Source: Podospora comata (lineage: Eukaryota; Ascomycota; Sordariomycetes; Sordariales; Podosporaceae). From it: 64,000 nucleotides of DNA. Both the position numbers and the translations under genes were made by a program. The stretch spans positions 744,001 to 808,000 of the forward strand of contig CP071496.1 in the NCBI GenBank assembly GCA_017354895.1. The letters are read 5' to 3'. Positions 45,230-56,500 of the stretch are shown here, piece after piece; the stretch's first letter is position 1; the number at the start of each line of letters is the position of its first letter. A model generated the notes under the pieces. It was not told where the DNA came from. It did no database searches and saw only the letters and a list, made by a program, of their open reading frames with translations.

Positions 45230-45234
45230 TTTTT
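45230..45234 (+). terminator. Pol III terminator of the tRNA-Asp gene
   Basis: Run of five T residues 17 nt after the tRNA, followed by a second T5 run. Confidence 0.7.
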
Positions 45235-45294
45235 GCCATTTTTGCCCTTCTCTCACTCAGTCCATTCACCCTCTTTTTGCCAACATTAGAATAG

Positions 45295-46278
45295 TTACAA
45301 ATATGGCCCGAGAATTTCCATCGTGTGCTCCCACAACTTCTCCTGCCCCTTGTCACGAAGCTGATCCACCACCTTCGTATTAGGCGTACAATCGCACTTG
45401 TTGCTAACAAGAAACAACCCTCCCGCCGTAGCTCTACCCGCCTCACCACTCCACGGCACACCGCGCCCCCCAAAAGCAGCACTGGTGCTCTGAAACAAAT
45501 GTCTCTGTCCAGACTCCTCGCCAGAAAAGGCCACCAGCCAGTTCACCCCCTCGATAAACCGGATAAAAGCCCATCCTAGAATTGACTTTCCATCCCAACC
45601 CCGTCTTACATTCCCTGTATCCACCGCCCCAGGCAATGAATGTATAAAGGTCACGTTGGGGTTCTCCTTAGCTAACCTATCCAGCATAATGGTGTTCATC
45701 CCAATATACTGCGGCCTCGCCCTCCAAATAGTGAAATTCCCCTCCTTTTTTAACTCCCAGTCTTCCATATCGAGAAAGTAGGTTGTCTCCATCCCCCCAC
45801 CCAAAACACTAACGACCCTTCCACTGTCCAAGAAAGGGAGAAGGCGGAGAATGAAAAGCATGCGGGAGTAATACTCCAACGCCTGCGCCACCTCATGCCC
45901 TTCGGCAGTTTCTTTCCGCTGTCCCCCCCAGGGTGCGAAGCCGGCGGAGAGGAACAACAAGCCGATTTTGGATTCAAGGGATGATATGAGGCTGCACACT
46001 CTTTTTACGTCGGCAAGGAGGGAGACTTCCGCTTCGGTGAAGATGATTTCTGCTTTGGGGTTGAGGGTGTGCAGTTCATTGATGAAGGGGAGGGTGCGCG
46101 ATTGGGAGGGTTTTCGGCCGAGGAGGTAGATTTTGATGGGGGTGCCTGTTGCGACGAGGGCGCGGATGGTGAGCTTGCCTATGCCAGAGGTGCCCCCGAC
46201 GAAAACGGCGACGCGGAGGGGGGTGGTGGAGGTGGTGATGAGGGCGTTGGAGGAGAGGATTTCGGTGTAGGAGACCAT
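45295..46278 (-). CDS. Short-chain dehydrogenase/reductase (SDR), 327 aa from the preferred start
   Basis: Rossmann start VAVFVGGTSGIGKLTIRAL carries the TGxxxGxG-type nucleotide loop (G-G-T-S-G-I-G). YLLGRKPSQS follows as the second strand and turn. SAGFAPWGG corresponds to the NAG block. The usual YxxxK appears only as a divergent match (RPQYIGMNTIMLD), so the catalytic Lys may be missing and activity is uncertain. PGAVDTG matches the PG motif after the active site. An ATG at 46344 gives 22 more residues; I prefer the one at 46278 (MVSYTEILSSNALI) because related fungal proteins begin like that. Cytosolic NAD(P)-dependent enzyme of unknown substrate. The frame is intact. It converges on the tRNA. 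Confidence 0.82.
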   Translation of the reverse strand: MVSYTEILSSNALITTSTTPLRVAVFVGGTSGIGKLTIRALVATGTPIKIYLLGRKPSQSRTLPFINELHTLNPKAEIIFTEAEVSLLADVKRVCSLISSLESKIGLLFLSAGFAPWGGQRKETAEGHEVAQALEYYSRMLFILRLLPFLDSGRVVSVLGGGMETTYFLDMEDWELKKEGNFTIWRARPQYIGMNTIMLDRLAKENPNVTFIHSLPGAVDTGNVRRGWDGKSILGWAFIRFIEGVNWLVAFSGEESGQRHLFQSTSAAFGGRGVPWSGEAGRATAGGLFLVSNKCDCTPNTKVVDQLRDKGQEKLWEHTMEILGPYL

Positions 46279-46344
46279 CTTGAAGAAGGCGTAACAGGTG
46301 CTCTGCGAGATGAAGCTCTGACTGTAAGGTACCTTAGTTGACAT

Positions 46345-47035
46345 ATACGTTCAGTTTAAATTTCTGAGCTGAAGGATGAGGCCCTGGTGGTGGAAACAAA
46401 CCAGGGCTCTTTCAGCACTTGCAATGTTGAGGATCTTCGGGCTCCGGGGTTCTAGCCAACCCGTTACACCAAATGCGGACGAATCATATGGCTGACAAGT
46501 TTCCGCGCAGGATGCGGCGCAATGAATAACCATGGTACAATTCGGTGCCTTTTTCGACGGCATGTCAAAACCGAGGTGCTTTGTTTCTAACCTGGCGTCG
46601 TACAATTCCATTGTGAGTTGCTGCGCAGGATCAAGGTCAAATGCCTTCGAAGCAGTGGACACGAGTACATCTTATCCGCCGGAAGGATCTTCAAGCGTCG
46701 AGGTAAGATGCCTCTGTAGATGTGTCCAACGGTGTCATAGCATACATCACAGAAAAGGCACCATACGTAAATTTTTACTGATTTTATTGTGCAAGTGAAG
46801 AGACATCGCTACTGGCTTCAAGAAAGACTGACCCAAGTCCCTATCCACCGCAATCATCTAAGCCACCCAGAGGAACCCTAACTCACCACGGGCCCTATCC
46901 TTCTCTCCAAATTCCAAAAAACGCCAAAACAAGATATGCACGCTGAAACAAAAAGAGGTAAGAAAACACAAAAGGAGAAGACTTCACGGGTATCATGACA
47001 CACACACACATGCGCTCACACACCGCTTCAACCCC
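46345..47035. other. Intergenic region, no gene seen
   Basis: Promoter of the SDR gene and 3' flank of the zinc-finger gene. A short CA-repeat (ACACACACACAC) lies near 46998. Confidence 0.5.
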
Positions 47036-47944
47036 CTACCGCTTCTTGGCATGTCGCTTCGAGTGTCGGGCGACATTATCTGCCCTCCCCTCGTAGTCGC
47101 ACTCGGTGCACCTTATCCGCTCCGACCTGGTGTTGTGTTGCTGAGCGTACTCGGGGTGTTTCGCCCACAAGTGCCGACCAAGCGCGCGCTTGTCAAGGTG
47201 TCCCTTGCCACAGAGCTCGCATCGGAATGGCTGGCGGTGTTTACGTTCGTGTCTCTTGAGATCAGACACTTTGTCAAAGGTCTTGGAGCAGTTGGACTCG
47301 GAGCACGAGTGGATGTGAGGAGTAGAGGGAGAGGTGATATCGGAAGAAGCCCCAGTGGTAGCCGGAAAGGGTGAGTCGAAAATGGGAGGGCTGTAGCTGA
47401 ATGTCGGAGAGCTCTCGTGAACAGACGACGTGGGGCTGAGGGCGACGCCGAAGTGAGAAAAAGGCGTTGTAACATCAGGCACGAAGGTGTTCAGGTTCAA
47501 GTTCATATCGACAGCAGGGAAGAGCGTAGCGTCCATAAAGGGGGTGAGGAGATCGTCCGTAAGGAAGTCCTGAAGGGGCAGAACAACTTCGGGAAAGATA
47601 TCCGACCGGCCCACATGGCCAAAGTCTTCGAGAAGGGCGTCAGCAGGGCTGCCTGTGAAAGGGGTACCAAACTCGTTAATCATGGAGGACGAGGGCGAAG
47701 TAAACAATGTGTTATCCACTTGACCTGTCATCATCGAGTCCCACGGGTCGGCGGAGAGTGTGCTGGGTGAAACGGAGGAGTCGCCGAAGGCGGGTGTGAA
47801 GAGTGGTGTGGTGGTGAATTGGTAGTCGAGCTGACCAGCCTGAGGAGAAGGCATGGCCGTCTTCGGAACCCACACCCACTCCCCCTGTTCCTCAGATGGG
47901 ACGCAGGGGGAGTGGGGTTGGGGGGAGTAAGCGTTGGTGGACAT
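47036..47944 (-). CDS. C2H2 zinc-finger transcription factor (302 aa)
   Basis: Single exon from ATG 47944; the longer frame upstream begins with TTG. The N-terminal ~200 residues are Ser/Pro/Thr-rich with acidic-hydrophobic patches (LPLQDFLTDDLLTPFMD), as in activation domains. Three fingers close the protein: C-x4-C-x12-H-x3-H (SKTFDKVSDLKRHERKH), C-x2-C-x12-H-x4-H (CELCGKGHLDKRALGRHLW) and C-x2-C-x11-H-x3-H (CTECDYEGRADNVARHSKRH). A basic tail (AKKR) follows. Nuclear DNA-binding protein; target genes unknown. The frame is intact. Confidence 0.88.
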   Translation of the reverse strand: MSTNAYSPQPHSPCVPSEEQGEWVWVPKTAMPSPQAGQLDYQFTTTPLFTPAFGDSSVSPSTLSADPWDSMMTGQVDNTLFTSPSSSMINEFGTPFTGSPADALLEDFGHVGRSDIFPEVVLPLQDFLTDDLLTPFMDATLFPAVDMNLNLNTFVPDVTTPFSHFGVALSPTSSVHESSPTFSYSPPIFDSPFPATTGASSDITSPSTPHIHSCSESNCSKTFDKVSDLKRHERKHRQPFRCELCGKGHLDKRALGRHLWAKHPEYAQQHNTRSERIRCTECDYEGRADNVARHSKRHAKKR

Positions 47945-49695
47945 CGTGAAGACCCAACTCACGGTTGATGTGCCGTGAGCTGGAGATGCTATTTGGTAGG
48001 GTTGAAATTGTTTGGTTTCGGTTGGTTGCAGTTGCGATTGATGAGCGTTGTTGATTGGTGGCGGCGAGCAAAAATCTTTTGTCAAGACAGCAGGTTTAGG
48101 TTGGCGATAGCGGGCAGGAACCAGTTTAACGACGTAGTTCTAGGTCGCGAAGCCTTCTAGGCCTCTAGTTGCCGCATCCTTAGATGTTGGTGAGTGCTAT
48201 CGTCTGCCCAAACAGGGCTGATCCTGTTGAGGTCGCCGTGTCCAACTCGTTGCCTCCATCCAAACGCTGATGTGGAGAACCGGAAAATGGATCTTCAACC
48301 AGTGGTCGAAGAAAAGAATTGTCTCCTCCGAGACCCCAAAAATGATATTCTTGGCGAGTCTGCCGAATCGGAACCTCATGCCGTGGTTTCATCTTGACAT
48401 AGCAGAAGTCGTGGGTGGTGCGTTGAACCGGAGTCCGGGATGCCCAGGATTGAGTGCTCTCTGTGCTTGAGAGACGTAGATGTGGTGTTGGGTCGTGACG
48501 ACCCACCATTATGGGAGCGCATATCTGGGCGGGGGTTGACCACCAGGTCGGGTGTGTTCGCGGCAATCCAGAAAACCAAAGAGGTTGGCGTTCGAACTCG
48601 AGACCTCGACCTTTGGAAAGTGGACCGTCCAGGTAAGCGCTTCTTTGAAGCACTGGCTTGAACCCTGAGCACGCGGTATCTTTGTTCCCGAGGGAGTTGA
48701 GACAACTCTCAGACCGACGTTCAAGATTCCGTCCAGCTCCTACCGAGAGACCTCGATGTCGATTGCGGGGGAAGGAAGCCATGGTGAGGGTGGTGGGCTG
48801 TGGATCGTCGGGCGCAGGGTTCCAAGGTCGAAAATCCATGGCGACGTTGCTCAATGAACACAGGGGAATGCTAAATCTGGAGTGTTAGAAACAAACTTCA
48901 CGGGTTGCACATGCAGGCAGCTAGGTAGTAGTGTCCGAGATCTGAGCTCACAATTTGGATTCTTCGACGGCTAGGTAAGCAGTATCTAGGCAGTCATGAC
49001 GCTGACAAGGGTGTTGAAACAAAGGCGCGTAGACGCGCGCAATAGGGCGTTGGAAGTGACCTTTCAGGATTTTTGGTGATAATTTTTGGTTGACGGGTAT
49101 GGTATCGAAGCGAAAGTAAGAAAATGGGTAAGGAGAAAAAGAGAGGACGAAAGGAGGCGGCAGTCAGGGTCACGATGGGTTTAAGAGCGTCCTCAGGCAC
49201 AGCGCGCAAAAAGACAGCCTGCGCAGCTGCATCCCTGCCAATCCGGCCGTCTGGTGCGGCGACTGCGCCTCAGGCATCCGGCGCCCTCACAGGGCTGATT
49301 TCGGTTAACCTATAAGTGGCCAATCAGAGCCACTGGATGAGACGGTGCCCCACTGAGGACGGATTTCCCACTGTCCCCAGAAGATGTCCTCAATTGTGGC
49401 TCAACGCCGATGGATGAGACCTCCTTTCCGATGGGACAAGGTGGTACATCAGCTCACAGATAATTCCCAATTGCATCTATGTTCTTCAAGAGTCAATTAA
49501 GTAGCATAAGCCTCATCTTCTAGTTTCCCTATGCGCAACACAGTAGTTAAATACCCCCCGCCTTTAAGATACAATGTGTGGCTAGTGTTGACCAAACCCC
49601 ACCAGTCTGACTGATACCCCGCATCAGAATCCGTCCTCAGTTTCTCACTTCCACTGCAAACGTCATGGCATCACCAAAGTCGCACGGCGGAAGAC
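47945..49695. other. Long intergenic region, possible ORF only
   Basis: A minus-strand frame of 219 codons (ATG 48839 to stop at 48180) is open but has no family resemblance, signal peptide or repeat. Its composition (many Arg, Pro, Ser) is what an out-of-frame GC-rich stretch gives. The rest holds the promoter of the zinc-finger gene and nothing I recognise. Confidence 0.3.
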
Positions 49696-50607
49696 TCATG
49701 CCTTACCTCGGAAGCCTACTACAAACAACCTGGGAAAGTGAAGCACCACCCTTCCGTCCGCCAATGTCGGATACTCTCTCTTCAGTCCTCTCACATACTG
49801 CTCCAAAAACGCCTTCTTTGCTGCCTCATCCTGCTCCAACAAATCCAGGTACGGCTTCAGCCCCGTGGTCTCAAACCACTTGACAATCGCCTCATGTCCC
49901 TCAAGGATATGGTGATATGTCGTGTGCCAGATCTCGACGCTTTCGCAATGAGGCTTCAGTGAGTTGTACCATGTCCCCACCGACTCGATCGGGTCAAGCT
50001 CCGGCTTTTGGTCTTGACCCATAAAGTACTTTGCCCACGGTCCCGGAGAGTGGTATGCCGTGTCTCTCATCAAACGATGAGATGGCTCAGCAAAGTTATC
50101 CGGCACCTGGAACGCCAACAAACCCCCTGGCTTTAGTCGCTTGAGGTGTTGCACAATCGTTGCGATTCTTTCACTGCTACGCAGCCAGTGGAACACTGCA
50201 TTGCTAAAGATGAGGTCGGTATCTGGTGGCGCGATGAAGTCCTTCACATCGCCGGCTTGGTAGTCGATGCCTTCGCCGCCATTCTTCTCTCTGGCAGCGG
50301 TGACCATGGCGGGGGAGAGCTCAACGCCGGTGATTTGTGCGCCAGGCCATTGCTTCTTGAGGGCAATGGTCGAGTTTCCCGGCCCGGAGCCCAAGTCGAT
50401 GATCCTCTGCGGTTGTGATAGGCCGGAGCGGGAGAGGAATGAGATCAAGTCGTTGATGGGCCTGCCGCGGGGAGCTTCGAAGCGGAGATATTTCTCCGGG
50501 GACCAGTCGGGTTTGGTACTTGTGGTTGATGTTGCCATGGTTCGTGGAGGACAAGGCGCAAGTCGAGTGGTTTTTGCAAACGCCGTGATCCGGGCTATGG
50601 CTGCCAT
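49696..50607 (-). CDS. Trans-aconitate methyltransferase-like SAM-dependent methyltransferase
   Basis: From ATG 50607 the frame gives 303 residues. A second ATG at 50538 (MATSTTSTKPDW) begins where known trans-aconitate methyltransferases start. The 23 residues between them are basic and hydroxylated without acids (AAIARITAFAKTTRLAPCPP), as in a mitochondrial presequence. Class I SAM motifs: RIIDLGSGPGNSTIAL (motif I), GVELSPAMVTAA (post I), DLIFSNAVFHWL (motif IV region) and LKPGGLLAFQVPDN. The W-x-P-x-x-Y-L-x-F entry (DWSPEKYLRFE) and SNAVFHWL are characteristic of Tam/Tmt1 enzymes, which methylate trans-aconitate and similar acids. The stop falls just after GGTAAG, so a further 3' exon cannot be excluded. 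The frame is intact. Confidence 0.85.
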   Translation of the reverse strand: MAAIARITAFAKTTRLAPCPPRTMATSTTSTKPDWSPEKYLRFEAPRGRPINDLISFLSRSGLSQPQRIIDLGSGPGNSTIALKKQWPGAQITGVELSPAMVTAAREKNGGEGIDYQAGDVKDFIAPPDTDLIFSNAVFHWLRSSERIATIVQHLKRLKPGGLLAFQVPDNFAEPSHRLMRDTAYHSPGPWAKYFMGQDQKPELDPIESVGTWYNSLKPHCESVEIWHTTYHHILEGHEAIVKWFETTGLKPYLDLLEQDEAAKKAFLEQYVRGLKREYPTLADGRVVLHFPRLFVVGFRGKA

Positions 50608-51561
50608 TTTGTTGCGAGTTGGGGGGCTAATTCCAAGATGATATGTTGCTGTGAACAAGGTATGCGACGTTGGAGGGGTTCCATGTCGATCAACCGGTCG
50701 AATAAGTCCGATTGGATGATTTGTCTCAGGGTTGGAGGTGTCTTTCGGAATGACCGTGCGTTTCACTGCTAACCCTGGGTTTGTGTCAAATTGGTCAAAG
50801 GAACCCGCTAATAGGCAAATTATCACCCTGGCAGTGGGACCTAAGCTACGAGGTTCGGCTTTATCGGGCTACCTAGGGACTTTCCCTCGTGTAATACCAG
50901 AATTAATACCTTTTTGGATCCTATACTGTATTCAACAGTTTGTAAGCCCCCAGCTCAAGACAAAGACAGCATTAACAGAGCTGAAGCTTAATACCTATAT
51001 ATGCCCAGGATCAATGCAAGAGCCTGGAAATCTTCAGTATGACTGAACATGTTACAGCAATTGTGTAGGTTCTCACCAGGTATTAAGGGCCCACGACTGG
51101 GTACAGGCGTGGGTCACAGGTAAAAGATTGAATTGTCGGATAAAGAAGAAAAAGAAAGGAAAATGAAAAACACGGCCCACAACGCCTTCTTACACCTCTC
51201 AAACCTCCGGACCTCCCCTACAAAGCATGCGAAATGTCCACTAGAACCGTCCGAACTTCCTCGTGTCTCTCCTAGCCTCCCGCCTCCCACGTCAAGCGCA
51301 AGCTTCCTATGTCAATCGCCCAAATAACCCTAAACCAGATATCATCCCATAACATCAGGCTCAGACCAACGATAACCACGAGGCTAACCCAACGCCTTTG
51401 CGTGTTTCATTTCATTGCCTGAATGGACCGGTATGCTCAGAAATTGATGATGTTATCATCGAGCAGGTAGGTAGCAGGTACGTAGCATGTAGGTAGTAGG
51501 GCAGCGCATGCGTGTCCGTACATTGTGCTGCTTACTGGTACTTTCAGTGAACGACATTGGC
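50608..51561. other. Intergenic region, no gene seen
   Basis: Shared promoter/3' flank region. GTAGGTAG-type runs near 51470-51500. Short frames only. Confidence 0.5.
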
Positions 51562-53013
51562 TCACAACCGCCTCCTCGCCCTTTCTTCAACTGCTTGAAC
51601 GAGCTCCTTGAATGCCCTCATGTCTCCCTCCTGCGTCTCCATTGCCCGGTTAACTCCGGAATACTCCGCCTCGTCCTCACCCCCCAACTCGATATCCATG
51701 TGGCCATCGCTGTCTGATTCTTGCCAGGGTGAGATCGTACCAGATGAGAAACGGACATATCTCTTAGCTGAGAGGCAGCAGTCCATATCATCTACCGAGC
51801 GTAAACCTCGGCCGGCAACATCATTCAACTTTGTATGCTCCATACGAAATTGAACAAGACTGGGGAGTCTTGTCCGTATGGCATCAAAAACCACTTCCCA
51901 TGCACCGTCAAACTTGTGAAGGGTCCAACCTCTTCCCCGATCCGCGACAAACTTCCAGTCATGGGTGGTAAGGTCGTCCCACTTCTCGATGTCGTCGCTG
52001 GCGTATTCCAAATACGAGACAATCATACATCGGTTCAGGCAGAGTGTTTCGAGCGTGGTTTGGGCTGGAACCCAGTCGAACTGGTCGTGGTGGCCAATGA
52101 CATACTCCCCCAATATCAGCGTTTTGAGATTGGGGAAATGCAGACCCTTTCCATCAAAATACCCGGGGACAACCCCCCAACACTCGCCGAAAGTTATGTT
52201 GAGCGATGTGAGCCGGCTGGCGAAACAGGGGAGGAACTCCTCCTGAAGCCAGGGCTCAAAGGTGAAACGCTCGTCATAGTACAGGTCGTAGTCGGGGCCG
52301 TCGTCGTGATCCTCCTGAGCGACCAAAAGACGCAGCTCTGTGATGTCCTCGATGACCGAGCGGAAGAGGCCGGTTTCCAAAAACTCGGTGAACGGCATAT
52401 TTTGCAGGTTCTCGATGGTGAGAGATGTGATGGGGGTGATGACTTGGTTGGCACGGGATTTCCGCCGTTGGATCGCTTTGAACACGTTCTCAATTGTGTG
52501 CATCCGGGTAGAAAAGGTTTCCACGATTTCTTCACGGTAGCCGCTTTTCTCGACGCCTTCACACCCTTCTGTGAAGCGAATGTTGACAGCCCGGAGGTTG
52601 GGCAAGTTTCCGAGGCCTTGGATCGCTGTCACGAACTCGGGCCAGTCTCCCGAGTCCCACGAACACCATGTTTCATAATCGCGTTCTAGTTCGCGGTAAT
52701 AGCTGCACGGTGGCGGGCGGACACTGTAAACCTCGGCTTCACGGGCAGCTTGCTGTACGGCCGGACTGTTGACAATTTGCTTCCACGTGTCGAACGCCTT
52801 GTCGTTTCCGTTGTGCATGAGAGCGATGGTTCGGAAGAGGTGCTTTGTTGCGAGAGCGTTCCATTGGCGACAGACTAGACGGGCGTTTCGAAGGCTTTCT
52901 GGCCTCACCGCTGCTCCAAGATGACGGTATCGATTCATTTTGTCAGGTTTTTCTTTTTCCAGGCAGTCAAAAATGAGGTCCAGGACCTCTGTTGGAATGG
53001 AATCGATCCCCAT
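51562..53013 (-). CDS. F-box-like protein with LRR-type body (483 aa)
   Basis: Single exon from ATG 53013. The N-terminus is a typical fungal F-box (IPTEVLDLIFDCLEKE, then LRNARLVCRQWNALATKHLF). Irregular leucine-rich segments follow (LPNLRAVNIRF; LTSLNITFGE; HFPNLKTLILGEYVIG; TTLETLCLNRCMI). The last 60 residues are acidic, then basic (EERARRRL). Such proteins link substrates to SCF ubiquitin ligase through Skp1; the substrate is unknown. The frame is intact and there are no introns. Confidence 0.85.
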   Translation of the reverse strand: MGIDSIPTEVLDLIFDCLEKEKPDKMNRYRHLGAAVRPESLRNARLVCRQWNALATKHLFRTIALMHNGNDKAFDTWKQIVNSPAVQQAAREAEVYSVRPPPCSYYRELERDYETWCSWDSGDWPEFVTAIQGLGNLPNLRAVNIRFTEGCEGVEKSGYREEIVETFSTRMHTIENVFKAIQRRKSRANQVITPITSLTIENLQNMPFTEFLETGLFRSVIEDITELRLLVAQEDHDDGPDYDLYYDERFTFEPWLQEEFLPCFASRLTSLNITFGECWGVVPGYFDGKGLHFPNLKTLILGEYVIGHHDQFDWVPAQTTLETLCLNRCMIVSYLEYASDDIEKWDDLTTHDWKFVADRGRGWTLHKFDGAWEVVFDAIRTRLPSLVQFRMEHTKLNDVAGRGLRSVDDMDCCLSAKRYVRFSSGTISPWQESDSDGHMDIELGGEDEAEYSGVNRAMETQEGDMRAFKELVQAVEERARRRL

Positions 53014-53564
53014 GTTGAACAGTATGGAGGTGGTGCTGAGATGAGCTGGAGAATCAGAGGAAAAGTCGGTTCTTTATCAATCATGAAGATCAATTGATGT
53101 GCAGGCACGCCGCATATGTTGGGTTCAAGGAGCAATGCTCGCTAAACCATTCTCGTAGCTTTCAGGCGGCAGCTCCGTTGGTCCAGTCAAAGCTCTCTCT
53201 GCCTAAGGTACGGTCCTAATTATTCCCGGCTTAGCCCCTATTACCAACCTCAGGGGGTAGTTATGTTGCAGCCATCATGCAAGACATATTGGGCAGCAGA
53301 GCCTAGTCGAAATACAGCGTATAATTGACCGTCTCTGAAGGCTAGGTGGCCACGATGTTTATGCCGATCCCCATCCCGTGAGCTTTTGAAAAACAGACGA
53401 CGGCGGTGGAAATCACCTTACAAGCCCTGCATGACAGTCTACACATTGGAGCAAATCTGGTGACTGGCCAGAGGGAAAATGAAGACTTATTACCATACAT
53501 AGTCTTCGACTGGGTAAAACCCTACTTTTTACGACATCTGATTAGATACCCCGAAACAAACCTT
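53014..53564. other. Intergenic region, no gene seen
   Basis: Promoter of the F-box gene and 3' flank of the CorA-like gene. Confidence 0.5.
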
Positions 53565-56500
53565 TCACCTCCTCTTCCTCACCCCCCCAACCACATACCC
53601 CCCCTTCTCCCTCCACCCAGCCCTCTCACCACCACCTTCATACCCCCCCATCATAGGCACCATATCCTCCTCCCTCTCCCTCCACCTTCCCCCCTCCCCC
53701 CAGCCCCTCACCCACTCCATCCCCGTCCTAATAACCCCCCCCATCTCCCCCGTCCACCACAACCCCATCAAAACAACCCCGACCGTCACCGGCACCGCAG
53801 TAACCCAATAAGCCCACTGCCCAACCTCCATATCCCTCACGTCAGCCGAATTCATCCCAAAAATGCTCGCAATCGAGCTCAACGGCAGAAAAACAATCGT
53901 CACAATCGTAAACGCGTAAATCGCCCTCTCCTGCCTGTCACGGGTGGTATCCAGCTTATTCCTATTAAACTCCTCCAAATGCGAAGCATGACTCCGCAGT
54001 TCACTAAACTCCTTGTCGCGGCGGTCGGTAAAGCTGATGATCTCATCGATGAGTAGTTGTCTGTATCCGTGGGTACTGACGGTTATGTCTGGGGAGGGGA
54101 GTTGCGTGTAGGTGTACATCCCCCTGTGACTCGCATGGGCATGGGGGTGGCGGGGTTGCATGCTCCAGTTCCGCGTTGAACTCTGCGACATTGCATCAAA
54201 GATTGACCTCTGCCACGCGACAGTCCATTGGACGATGGACACTTCTTGTTTGAGCCTCCCCAGTTTGTACTCGTGGGTGCGGGTGGAGGGTTTGGTGGTG
54301 ATGTCGGATTCGATAGTGTCGAGGTAGGAGGAGTAGGTCTCGCTGATGTCGGGAAGGGCGGGGGTGATGTCTTTGAGGAGCTGCATGCTTATGAGGGAGA
54401 AGAGGTCCGTTGGGAGGATGACTGATCTATCGAAAAGGGTTCGTTCGAACGAGTTGGCGACTGATTGGATCATGGTGTCGGTTCCTTGGCGGAGGGAGGA
54501 GAGGCCGGAGTCGAGGAGGAATTCGGAGCGGGTGGTGTTTTTGGGGGAGATGGCGAGGCCGAGGAGGATGTGTATCCAGGCGTCGACGAGGAGCCACGGG
54601 GTGTGGACTTTTTTGAGGTCTGTTGGGGAGGCGGCGCTGAATGTGGCGTTGAAGGAGGAGAGGGCAGCGATTTGTCGGTCGAGAGTCTTGGTGACTACGT
54701 TTCGCTGGCGGGCAAGCTTCTCCATTTGCAAGGACCGTTTCGCTTTGTTTATCTCTTTGGAGCGAGGTTCAGCAGGATCGTCAGGCTCCAACGTTGGGTG
54801 CTGGATGTGTTAGCCCAGCATGCTGCTTTTCGTGTCCGTTGGAGATTTGGTACATACCTCTATTAGACTCAAAACAATACCCCAGAACCTATCAACAGTC
54901 GGAACCTCCAACTCGGACGGAAAAAAGAATTTGAAGACGATGTCGGCCTTGTTAAAGAAGCTCACTCGGCTCTCGTACATCGTTTTCTCGCGTTCCGAGG
55001 GCGGTGATTCTTCTTTCCCTTTCCCTCCTTCCTCCTCAAGAAGCTTGTACACATCGCGGCGTTTCGACTGCCGCAACTCGCTGTAGGCTTTTTGATCCTG
55101 GCGTGCGGTTTTGTTGAGCAAGTACTTGTCGACCTGCACAAAGTAGTCCTTGAAGACGTCATGGTTGATCCCGCCTCTACCTGAGTTTGATACACCGTCC
55201 AGGCAGGTGAAGACGGCAAAGGCAGAGTTCGACTTTGACTCTGCAGTTTCCTTGCCCTCCCGTGGAATGGTGATCCGAACTGTCTTTCTCTGACTCGAGT
55301 CATCAGGCTGCTTCGAGGCCGAAAATTGTACTTCGTCATCACGCTCCTCCCGTTTGAGAGACGAGAGGCCCATAGGAGATGGCAGTGCCGGCTTGTGTCT
55401 TTGTACTGTTAGTGGCCTTCCTACAGCCTGTGTCCAAGAGAAGAGGGTGCAACATACCCAATCTGCATTTCGAGCAAGATTCCAGCACGAGAACGGGAAG
55501 CCAGCTTGGTGATCCACGGCCACTCATCAGGTTTAACAGGTCTTTTGTAGTAGAAGAAATTGAGAGTGCGAGGCCAAAACTCGAGGAAGTGTGCCATAAA
55601 GGACTGCAGTAGATGTATTGCAATTAGCATTCAGGGGCTCAGCCATGTTTGTCTCATGGGGTACCGATGACCTACAAACCAGCTGCCGCATTCTTCAATC
55701 GGTAGTGCCCAGACAATATTGTTCTGATAACGAATGAAGACTCTGGCGGTTGGCTTCAGCGTTGATATCTCCTGGGCTGTCTTTGTGACCCTGTGTATGA
55801 TGTTGCCGCAGAGGGCGTCGAACGGCATCCGACCACATGTCAGGAGAAGAGCTAGATAAAACCAGTTAATCGGATTCTTGACTGCTGCGTGACAAAATAT
55901 GTGACCTACAATTGTCTACCACGATACACCAGAGTTGTGCTATATGGAAGCATAGCTCAGCAGGCGCTCCTTTGAGCTGACGCACAGCCTGTTGCATATC
56001 ACGGTCCTTGGTGGCTCTCGAAAACTGAGCCTGGAGCAGCGTTTGAACGGGAAAGCTGCTGGCGTTTTCGGCGGCGAGGAGGCCGGAATACTTCTCTAGA
56101 GAAAAGTACGGCAGGCAGATCCATGTGACGGTCCGGTTAGCAAAGCTTTGCTCCTTGAGACTGGGGTCAAAAGGAACAGGCATTTGAAGGAACTTTGGCT
56201 CCATATGTCGCACGTAGGAGCCGTTCGAGGTTTGTATTTGCTTGATGCTTTGACGCTTGACCCGTGCGATTAGATCGGCGACACCTTGCCGTTCGCTTTT
56301 GGTCAGGCCAAGCAAGCGTGTTGTCTGGGTCTAAGTGGAATGGCAACAAGCCAACATTAGCCAGCGAAAGAAGAAGAAAGATATGAATGGTGTGACGCAC
56401 TGCAAAGTTGTCAAAGTCCATGGACTTATGGCTAAAGTGAATCCACCGAAAAACAGGCTGGTGCTGCACACATTCCCCTGGAGTTATCACCAACTGCGCA

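Noticed and set aside
48540-48640. GTTCGAAC-containing stretch resembling a tRNA T-arm
   Set aside because: The bases around GTTCGAA do not form a T-stem and no acceptor or D-arm is present on either strand.
48180-48839. 219-codon open frame on the minus strand
   Set aside because: No ATG-proximal signal, domain or homology pattern, and the composition is that of an anti-coding GC-rich stretch. Kept only as a low-confidence mention.
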